Under the pieces are notes generated by a model. It did no database searches and had not been told where the DNA came from. It was given only the letters and a program-made list of their open reading frames with translations. The position numbers were made by a program, and so were the translations under genes. Below, piece after piece: positions 56,695-64,000 of a stretch of DNA of 64,000 nucleotides. This DNA is from Beijerinckiaceae bacterium (GTDB lineage: Bacteria; Pseudomonadota; Alphaproteobacteria; Rhizobiales; Beijerinckiaceae). The stretch spans positions 2,514,110 through 2,578,109 of the forward strand of contig JALJOM010000003.1 in NCBI GenBank assembly GCA_024304885.1, read 5' to 3'. The stretch's first letter is position 1, and every line of letters begins with the position of its first letter.

Positions 56695-56769
56695 TGGTGG
56701 GCGCGACAGGGATCGAACCTGTGACCCCTCCCGTGTGAAGGGAGTGCTCTCCCGCTGAGCTACGCGCCC
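56695..56769 (-). tRNA. tRNA-Val (anticodon CAC)
   Basis: The minus strand reads GGGCGCG TA GCTC AGCGGGA GAGC A CTCCC TTCACAC GGGAG GGGTC ACAGG TTCGATC CCTGT CGCGCCC A CCA. All four helices pair fully, the T-loop TTCGATC is standard, and the 3' CCA is encoded. The anticodon CAC reads GTG (valine). Confidence 0.97.
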
Positions 56770-56906
56770 CCTCGAGGCCGGCCGGCGGAAACGGCGCTTT
56801 CGCAGGCCGAAGCCGAGCTTCCGTCCCTGCACGCCGGACGAGCCCGCTTCGTCTTTGAAGCGTGACGTAGAGGCGAAGTCAAGGCGGATGTTCTCCGATG
56901 CCCGGC

Positions 56907-57278
56907 TCAGGCTTCGCGGAGATGGAGCCGAACCGTCTCCAGGAACTTCCCGATCGAGATCGGCTTCGAGAGATAGGCCTCGCAGCCGCCTTGCAGCATC
57001 TTCTCCTCGTCGCCTTTCATCGCAAAGGCGGTGATCGCGATCACGGGGATATGGCGCAGCGCGGCATCGGCCTTGATCCATTGCGTCACCTGAAGCCCGG
57101 ACACTTCCGGCAGCTGGATATCCATGAGGACGAGATCGGGCATATGCGCCCGGGTCAGGTCGAGCGCCTCGACGCCGCTTCGCGTCTGGATCGTCGAATA
57201 GCCGTGAGCTTCGAGAAGATCGTTGAAGAGCTTCATGTTCAGCTCGTTGTCCTCTACGATCAGAATGCGCTTTTGCAT
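56907..57278 (-). CDS. divK: Cell-cycle response regulator DivK
   Basis: A 123-residue single-domain receiver. EDN near the N-terminus ([15 protein letters not shown]), the phospho-aspartate in [16 protein letters not shown], the threonine in [13 protein letters not shown] and the lysine in [10 protein letters not shown] are all present. DivK relays signals that control the cell cycle. Length and sequence match the DivK/CpdR-like group and the divergent DUF3572 gene is its usual neighbour. pleD, which usually follows divK, is not downstream here; a tRNA gene is. Confidence 0.93.
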   Translation of the reverse strand: MQKRILIVEDNELNMKLFNDLLEAHGYSTIQTRSGVEALDLTRAHMPDLVLMDIQLPEVSGLQVTQWIKADAALRHIPVIAITAFAMKGDEEKMLQGGCEAYLSKPISIGKFLETVRLHLREA

Positions 57279-57385
57279 CGATGAGACCTGTCCCCGCATC
57301 GGCTGGAGCACGACCGTCGCCCGGAATGGCCGATCATAGGCCTGGCCTATAGCGCAGATATATCGCCCGAACGGCTCGAGATCCC

Positions 57386-57709
57386 ATGAAAGACACAGCT
57401 TTCCGGAATTCTCGTGGGAAGCCCGCGCTGATGTCCCGCACCGCCGCCGAATCGCTCGCGGTCGAGGGCCTGAGCTTCCTCGCCGCGGAGCGCGCGCGAA
57501 TCGAAAGGTTCCTCGCGCTGTCCGGCCTCGATCCCGAAACCTTGCGCGCCGCGGCGGCGAGCCCCGGCTTTCTCGCCGCGGTGCTCGATCACATCGCGAG
57601 CGAGGAGGACCTGCTCCTCGCCTTCGCGACGAACCGTGGCCTCGACCCGGAGATGGTCGCACAGGCGCGCCGCGTTCTTTGCCCCGATCCCGAGCAATCC
57701 TTCCCGTGA
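57386..57709 (+). CDS. DUF3572 protein
   Basis: A 107-residue protein, with the DUF3572 core [62 protein letters not shown]. It is divergent from divK across about 107 bp, the usual Rhizobiales arrangement. Function unknown. The start at 57386 is used; an ATG at 57431 is possible. Confidence 0.88.
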   Translation: MKDTAFRNSRGKPALMSRTAAESLAVEGLSFLAAERARIERFLALSGLDPETLRAAAASPGFLAAVLDHIASEEDLLLAFATNRGLDPEMVAQARRVLCPDPEQSFP

Positions 57710-57868
57710 TCTCGTGGGCCGAACTCGGATAGGATGGCGCCGGCGGACGGGCCGCCGGCTCGCACCGGGAATCATCGAGTCCCGCTACGTCGGTTGTATC
57801 GCCATGTCCGTTTCTTCGCCTTTGAAGCGTGACTCGCGTTGCTGCTCACGCCTCGAAGGCGGCGGATA

Positions 57869-58023
57869 CTAGAGCGGGATGAGGAAGAGTGGACAGCGGC
57901 TTTCCGGCGCAATCGCGTTTACGCAGATTGCGTAAACTTGTCTGCCTATCCCGCTCTGAGCTTTTGGAATCGATCACGTGTCATGACCTTGGATCGAGTC
58001 GATCCAAGGTCATCGTGATCTAG
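57869..58023 (+). repeat. Family-1 palindromic repeat, copy 6, abutting thyA
   Basis: Starts CTAGAGCGGGATGAGG, includes TTTACGCA-GAT-TGCGTAAA and ATGACCTTGGATC-GAGTC-GATCCAAGGTCAT, and ends GTGATCTAG. Only 8 bases separate its end from the thyA ATG at 58032, so the repeat is in the position of the thyA ribosome-binding site and promoter. The rest of 57710-58031 holds no gene. Confidence 0.9.
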
Positions 58024-58031
58024 GGCATGCC

Positions 58032-58841
58032 ATGCGAGCCTATCTCGATCTTCTCGCCACGATACTTCACGACGGCCTGCCGAAGGCCGATCGGACCGGG
58101 ACCGGGACCCGCTCGATCTTCGGTCACCAGATGCGGTTTCGCCTCTGCGACGGGTTTCCGCTCGTCACCACTAAGACGCTGCATTGGAAATCCATCGTCC
58201 ACGAGCTTCTCTGGTTCCTCGCGGGCGATACGAACATCGGCTACTTGAAGGCGAACGGCGTCCGGATCTGGGACGAATGGGCCGACGAGAACGGAAACCT
58301 CGGGCCGATCTACGGCAAGCAATGGCGATCCTGGCAGGCTCCCGACGGCCGCGTCATCGACCAGATCGCGACTCTCGTCGAGTTGCTCCAGCGCGACCCC
58401 TTCTCGCGCCGCCTGATCGTCTCGGCCTGGAACCCGGCCGATCTACCGGCCATGGCGCTCGCGCCCTGCCATTGCCTGTTCCAGTTCCACGTGGTCGAGG
58501 TCGCTGCCGGAAGACGGCGCCTCTCGTGCCAGCTCTACCAGAGATCGGGAGACGTCTTCCTCGGCGTCCCCTTCAATATCGCGAGCTATGCGCTGCTCAC
58601 CGAGATGATCGCCCACACCTGTGGTTTCGAGCCGGGCGATTTCGTGCACACGTTCGGCGACGTGCATCTCTACGATACGCATGTCGAGCAAGCGAGGCTC
58701 CAGCTCGAACGCGCCCCGAGGCCGCTGCCGCGGCTGCGTTTCTTACGGGCCGTGGACTCGATCTTCGACTATCGCTTCGAGGACGTGGTGATCGAGAGCT
58801 ACGATCCGCATCCGGCGATCAAGGCGGAGGTGGCGGTATAG
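58032..58841 (+). CDS. thyA: Thymidylate synthase
   Basis: Folate-dependent methylation of dUMP to dTMP. A 269-residue protein of usual length with the nucleophile in ALAPCHCLF (Cys146) and the dUMP-binding block [21 protein letters not shown]. The start at 58032 has no classic ribosome-binding site, only AGGG in the last bases of the family-1 repeat; translation may therefore rely on the repeat-derived sequence. folA, its frequent partner, is not next to it. Confidence 0.96.
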   Translation: MRAYLDLLATILHDGLPKADRTGTGTRSIFGHQMRFRLCDGFPLVTTKTLHWKSIVHELLWFLAGDTNIGYLKANGVRIWDEWADENGNLGPIYGKQWRSWQAPDGRVIDQIATLVELLQRDPFSRRLIVSAWNPADLPAMALAPCHCLFQFHVVEVAAGRRRLSCQLYQRSGDVFLGVPFNIASYALLTEMIAHTCGFEPGDFVHTFGDVHLYDTHVEQARLQLERAPRPLPRLRFLRAVDSIFDYRFEDVVIESYDPHPAIKAEVAV

Positions 58842-58850
58842 GCTCGACGC

Positions 58851-60251
58851 TCAGAGCACACGCAGGAAAGCGACGAGATCCTGCTTCTCGCTTTGCGTCA
58901 GCTTCGTGCCGAGAACGAGGTTGAAGAACTCCACCGTATCATCGAGAGTCAGGAGCCGGCCGTCATGGAGATAGGTCGGCGAGTCCTTGATGCCGCGCAG
59001 AGGGAACGTCTTGATGGGGCCATCGGCGGTCGCATAGCGACCGTTGATCATCACCGGCTTGTAGAACCGCTCGACCTTCAGGTTGTGCATCAGGTTGTCG
59101 GTATAATAGGGCGGAATGTGGCAGACCGCGCACTGGCCCTTGCCGAAGAAGATCGCCTGGCCGCGCAGCTCCGCTTCGGTGGCCTTGGACGGATCGAGCT
59201 TGCCGAGCACGTCGAGCTTCGGCGCCGGCGGAAAATCGAGAATCTCCTGCAGCTCGGCCATGGCGTGGACCTGGCTCCCCCGCTCCAGGACGTTGACGCC
59301 TTTCTTCGTGGCGATCACGGGATCGCCGTCGAAATAGGCCGCGCGCTGCTCGAACTCGGTGAAATCCTCGATGGACTTCAACGCGCGCTGAGAGCCGAAC
59401 AGCCGCTGGATATTCACCCCACGCAAGGGCGGCGTATCGATTCGATGCCGAAACTCCTGTGGGCGAATATCGCCGACGAGATGCGTCGCGGCATTGGTGT
59501 GGCCGTTCGCGTGACAATCGAGGCAGGCGACGCCACGGCTCGGCTTCTCCGAGCGGCGATCCTCGGTCTGGTTGAACTGCTGCTGCGGAAAGGGGGTCAC
59601 GAGGAGCCGCAGGCCCTCGAGCTGCTTCGGATTCAAGATGCCGTTGAAGAGCTCGTAGTAGTTGGAGATGGTGACGAGCTTGCCCTTCGACACATCGCCG
59701 AGATCCGGCCGCGTGGTGAGATAGATCGGCGCCGGAAACTCGGGAAGCAGGTGGTCCGGAAGGTCGAAATCGAGATCGAACCGCGTGAGGTCACGGTCTT
59801 CCTGCTTCTTGATCTCGTCGATCTCGAATTTCGGGAACAGCATCCCGCCTTCGGGATGGTTCGGATGCGGCAGTGGATAGAAACCCTTCGGAAAAAGGTT
59901 CTTCTCGCGGATTTCCGCGGCCGGCATCGTGGCGAGCCGCTCCCATGTCACCCCTGCGGGGAGCTTCGCTCGAACGCCTTCCTGCACGGGCCTCCCCCGC
60001 GACATGGTCACGCCCTTGGCGGGCTTGTTGCTCAGGTCGTAGCGTTCCTCGAGCAGGCTCTTGTGCTTCTTCTCGATCTCGGCTTTCGCCGCCTTCATAC
60101 GCGCCATCGTGGTCGCGAAGGGTTCCGTGACGGAAACCGGCGCGTAGCTCGTCGCACCCCCGGGTTCCTGTGCAACGACACCGCTCACACTACATGCAGC
60201 GCCGACAATTGCGAGAATGGCCGGACCCGTCCTCCGCGCAATCGGTCGCAT
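58851..60251 (-). CDS. Exported dihaem c-type cytochrome (cytochrome c peroxidase-like)
   Basis: A 466-residue protein with a signal peptide MRPIARRTGPAILAIVGAACSVSGVVAQ. Two haem-binding motifs are present: CLDCH at about 243-247 and CAVCH at about 374-378, giving a dihaem protein of the MauG/cytochrome c peroxidase type, though the N-terminal 240 residues are specific to this group and match no family I know. GGAGAAGC precedes the ATG at 60251. Last gene in a minus-strand exported haem cluster with the genes upstream. Confidence 0.82.
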   Translation of the reverse strand: MRPIARRTGPAILAIVGAACSVSGVVAQEPGGATSYAPVSVTEPFATTMARMKAAKAEIEKKHKSLLEERYDLSNKPAKGVTMSRGRPVQEGVRAKLPAGVTWERLATMPAAEIREKNLFPKGFYPLPHPNHPEGGMLFPKFEIDEIKKQEDRDLTRFDLDFDLPDHLLPEFPAPIYLTTRPDLGDVSKGKLVTISNYYELFNGILNPKQLEGLRLLVTPFPQQQFNQTEDRRSEKPSRGVACLDCHANGHTNAATHLVGDIRPQEFRHRIDTPPLRGVNIQRLFGSQRALKSIEDFTEFEQRAAYFDGDPVIATKKGVNVLERGSQVHAMAELQEILDFPPAPKLDVLGKLDPSKATEAELRGQAIFFGKGQCAVCHIPPYYTDNLMHNLKVERFYKPVMINGRYATADGPIKTFPLRGIKDSPTYLHDGRLLTLDDTVEFFNLVLGTKLTQSEKQDLVAFLRVL

Positions 60252-60415
60252 GGTAGCTTCTCCTATGGCTCTCCTCGCATGCATGCGTGAATTCGTCATT
60301 GCGACGTTGGTTCCCGCGTGCGCCGCAAATTATCCGCTCGACGGCCGCTCCCTCGAGCCGGCTGCCCGTCGCATCGATGTCGCGATCTACGTGGGATGAT
60401 GCGAGCGCGCAGTCC

Positions 60416-61096
60416 TCAGTGCTTGCCGTACTCCAGAGCGACTCCCTTGCGCTGCGCGAGGATATAGGCCTCGAGCGCCTTCAGGCGCGGATCGTCGTCG
60501 GGAAAGGGCTTCCCACGCACCGGGTTCTCGATGCACCAGTTGATCATGTCACGGAGCATCGCGACCCGCCCGAGCTGGACCTGGTACTTCGGATAGGTCT
60601 CCGGATGCGTGTTGGATCCGTCGGGATGGCACATGTCGCACGAAACTGCGTTGGTTCCTCCGAGCAGCTTCGCGTCGTGGAAGATCTTCTTGCCTTCCGC
60701 GACGAGCTTGTCGGTGGATTCCTGCCAGATCTGCTTGTCGCGCTCGGTGAAGGCGCCGTAGGTCTGGTGCTGGCTCCCGGCGGGCGCCGCCGGGACGCCT
60801 TGCGCCGCCACCGCCGCGGCGCTTCCGGCATCCGCCACCACCCACTCGGCGTCCGGATGCTTGCGCCGCCATTCCGTCATCAAGGCATCGGCGACCTTCT
60901 GCCCCTGCTCGCGGGTCATCGGCTCGCCCGGCTTCACGCCTTCGACCTCGATCGAGGTCTCGCCGTCGCAAAGGCCGACGACCAGGTTCCCGTCGCGGGA
61001 GACCGGCAGCACGTGGCCGGGAGCGCCGTCACCGCACAAAGCGGGACCGCCGGCGCCGATGCAGAGCGCGAGCACGACAGGGCAAGCTAGGCGCAT
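60416..61096 (-). CDS. Exported monohaem cytochrome c
   Basis: A 226-residue protein. A signal peptide MRLACPVVLALCIGAGGPALC is followed by a variable domain and a single CDMCH haem motif at about residues 153-157, with no typical class I cytochrome methionine that I can place. KIFHDAKLLGGTNAVSCDMCHPDGSNTHPETYPKYQVQ lies around it. GAGGGAGACG upstream of the ATG at 61096 supports the start. It probably passes electrons in the periplasm; partner genes are its cluster neighbours. Confidence 0.8.
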   Translation of the reverse strand: MRLACPVVLALCIGAGGPALCGDGAPGHVLPVSRDGNLVVGLCDGETSIEVEGVKPGEPMTREQGQKVADALMTEWRRKHPDAEWVVADAGSAAAVAAQGVPAAPAGSQHQTYGAFTERDKQIWQESTDKLVAEGKKIFHDAKLLGGTNAVSCDMCHPDGSNTHPETYPKYQVQLGRVAMLRDMINWCIENPVRGKPFPDDDPRLKALEAYILAQRKGVALEYGKH

Positions 61097-61159
61097 AGAT
61101 TCGTCTCCCTCGGAACGACAACCCCCGACATCGACCCGGTTCTGCGCCGGATCTCGTCG

Positions 61160-62296
61160 TCAATAGGTCGGCAGGGTCGGGGCCGGCGGGCGAGCCGTCG
61201 TGCCTTGCCAGGTCAGGTAGGTCGAGCGAATGGTCACGGGATCCCGGTTCCACAGGTTGTAGACCTTGTCCACGAGACCCGACGCCAGCACGTCGAGATG
61301 GCCGTCGCCGCATCCGTCGAAGGCATTGAACGGATCCGCACGGTTCATCTGGGCCGTGAGGGTGAGCTTGGGCAGGCCCTCCGGAGCGTAAGGCCAAGGC
61401 CAGGCGGTCGAGAGCAAGCCGTAGAAGCTGATCTTGCCGATCTGGTTGAGAAGCAGCTGGTGGGTGTGGCCGTGGACGACGGTCACCTTGTCGAACTTGG
61501 CGAGGATCGCCTGAACCTCGTCGGCGTCGTCGGTCCAGAAGTTCCAGTTGCGGTAGTACTTGTAGAGCGGCGAGTGGGAGAACACGACGATCGGGGTCGC
61601 CTTGTCGACCTTGGCGAGATCGGCCTCGAGCCATGCGCGCCCGGCCGGGCCGACCTCGAAACGGGATTGGAGGCCGTTGTCGAGCCCGGCGACCGTCTGC
61701 ATCCGCTCCTCGGGAGTCATGCCGCGCGCGGTCCAGAAATCCTTCTCCTCGACGCTCATCAAGGTGACGAAATGCACGCCCTTGTGGTCGAAGGAATATT
61801 GCGAGGGTCCGAACAGGGAGCGCCATTGCTCGCCCATGTCGAGGAACCAGTCGTGCTCGCCGACCATCATCTTCACGGGCGCCTTGACGTTCTTCAAGAT
61901 CTCGGCGCCGAGCTCTAGCTCCTCCTTCTTGCCGAGCTGCGCGAGATCGCCGCCGAAGAGGACGAAATCGGGCTGCGGATTGAGCGCGTTGACGTCGTCC
62001 ACGGCCTTCAGGATGGAGCGGATGAAGCGGTCGTTCACCTTGGCGGTATAGAGATGGGTATCCGAGATATAGGCGAAGGTGAAGCCCGGCGTGCCGGCCT
62101 CCGCGGCCTGCGCCACCTCGACGAGCTGGAAGCTCTGCGGCGTGATCAGGCCCTTGGCGGCGGCGATGCCGGCCGAGGCGCAAGCGACCTTCATGAAGCC
62201 GCGTCGGGACAGGGCGCCGAGCCGGGCGAGACCCTCGAAGAAGGCCGCGCGCTCCTCGTAATGCTTAGTCTCGATGCTCTTGTGCCCACCAGCCAT
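61160..62296 (-). CDS. Tat-exported metallophosphoesterase
   Basis: A 378-residue calcineurin-type phosphoesterase. A twin-arginine motif SRRGFMK at residues 30-36 is followed by a hydrophobic stretch, so it is probably exported folded. Metal-binding motifs are in order: FAYISDTHLY (D-x-H), GGDLAQLG (GD), GEHDWFLDMG (a variant of GNHD with glutamate in place of asparagine), HSPLYKYYRNW (H), and VVHGHTHQLL (GHTH). ATG at 62296 fits the N-terminus. It sits between two cytochrome genes; the substrate is unknown and could be a small phosphoester. Confidence 0.85.
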   Translation of the reverse strand: MAGGHKSIETKHYEERAAFFEGLARLGALSRRGFMKVACASAGIAAAKGLITPQSFQLVEVAQAAEAGTPGFTFAYISDTHLYTAKVNDRFIRSILKAVDDVNALNPQPDFVLFGGDLAQLGKKEELELGAEILKNVKAPVKMMVGEHDWFLDMGEQWRSLFGPSQYSFDHKGVHFVTLMSVEEKDFWTARGMTPEERMQTVAGLDNGLQSRFEVGPAGRAWLEADLAKVDKATPIVVFSHSPLYKYYRNWNFWTDDADEVQAILAKFDKVTVVHGHTHQLLLNQIGKISFYGLLSTAWPWPYAPEGLPKLTLTAQMNRADPFNAFDGCGDGHLDVLASGLVDKVYNLWNRDPVTIRSTYLTWQGTTARPPAPTLPTY

Positions 62297-62306
62297 GGCT
62301 CTACTC

Positions 62307-62370
62307 CTAGAGCGAGTTTTGTCGCAATTTCGCGACGCGAACCGGTGCCCGCTTCGCTGGAAATTGCTCT
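62307..62370 (+). repeat. Family-2 palindromic repeat, copy 7 (short)
   Basis: CTAGAGCGAGTTTTGTCGCAATTTCGCGACGCGAACCGGTG, then CTTCGCTGGAAATTGCTCT. The hairpin half is missing. It lies between the metallophosphoesterase and the cytochrome c peroxidase gene, inside the cluster. Confidence 0.85.
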
Positions 62371-62448
62371 CAGCATCGTTCCGAGCGGCGCCTCGCCGAG
62401 CTCGGAAATGATCGAACCTCCGTGGCGCCTGCCTGTCCGGGGCCAGGC

Positions 62449-63765
<1,317 letters not shown>

Positions 63766-64000
63766 CGCGTCCCCCCGATCTTCGCTGATCTTGCTTGCTC
63801 GCCTCGAGCATCGTCGTTGCGCCGACGCGCGCGGGTCCGTCCCGAGACTAGCGCGAAACCGGGTCGGAGAAAACTACCCGAAATGCCGGTATTGCAGCGT
63901 GTGCCCTACGAGCCCGAGGCTCGACAGCCCCCTCCCCTAGCCGCGTCACGCCGAGGGGAGCCTGCAGCCTAAGCTACGGAATTGCTGCGCGTCGGGGAAA

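Noticed and set aside
56695-56769. tRNA-Val as an attachment site for an integrated element
   Set aside because: No integrase, no duplicate of the tRNA 3' end nearby and no foreign composition next to it.

Overview
The window reads as the chromosome of a high-GC alphaproteobacterium of the order Hyphomicrobiales (Rhizobiales), most likely a relative of the methanotrophic Beijerinckiaceae/Methylocystaceae. The evidence is a particulate-methane-monooxygenase-type PmoC with all its copper ligands, typical Rhizobiales gene neighbourhoods (mutY/DUF721/DsbA; uvrC-pgsA-moaD-moaE; pcm-tolC-popZ; pyk-DUF1036; divK/DUF3572), and families of short palindromic intergenic repeats. The species cannot be named from this sequence.

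Layout. 1-4.3 kb: dxs (cut by the window edge) diverges from ppdK across a 22-bp dyad. 4.5-6 kb: small genes and a GNAT acetyltransferase ending in a repeat. 6.7-13.8 kb: a five-gene glycan cluster (two glycosyltransferases with the first two coupled, a DXD sugar transferase, an asparagine-synthetase homologue lacking its glutaminase cysteine, a membrane acyltransferase). 13.8-18.6 kb: mutY, a VOC protein, DUF721/DciA-like, a DsbA-family thioredoxin and an FMN glutamate-synthase-like protein. 18.6-23.1 kb: accessory zone with an unknown 412-residue protein, a repeat-rich gap, a small membrane protein and an AT-rich ATPase-TIR gene bracketed by 12-bp inverted repeats. 23.2-25.3 kb: two-subunit CoA transferase and a secreted protein. 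25.3-25.8 kb: a stack of repeats. 25.8-29.5 kb: three-gene ABC exporter. 29.9-34 kb: LuxR-type regulator converging on an alpha-oxoamine-synthase enzyme, then an AtoE-type transporter. 34.3-38.1 kb: uracil-DNA glycosylase, patatin lipase, TPP riboswitch plus thiC. 38.6-41.4 kb: orphan pmoC with a terminator, and glcD. 41.4-45.5 kb: uvrC-pgsA-moaD-moaE-truncated haemoglobin. 45.7-52.4 kb: dapB, esterase, secreted two-repeat protein, pcm, tolC, popZ, a YRGGV-repeat protein. 52.9-58.8 kb: small proteins, cspA, pyk, DUF1036, DUF29, tRNA-Val, divK, DUF3572, thyA. 58.9-63.8 kb: an exported cytochrome c / metallophosphoesterase cluster.

Most of the window is housekeeping. The parts that look accessory or unusual are the glycan cluster with the cysteine-less amidotransferase domain, the ATPase-TIR gene between inverted repeats (a possible antiphage protein), the oxoamine synthase/LuxR pair, the solitary pmoC, the periplasmic haem cluster, and two repeat families that share CTAGAG ends, occur fused to each other, and supply the stop codons of at least two genes.

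All calls come from reading the sequence and remembered family features; no database search was run. Start codons were chosen by ribosome-binding sites, overlaps and usual protein length and are noted where uncertain.
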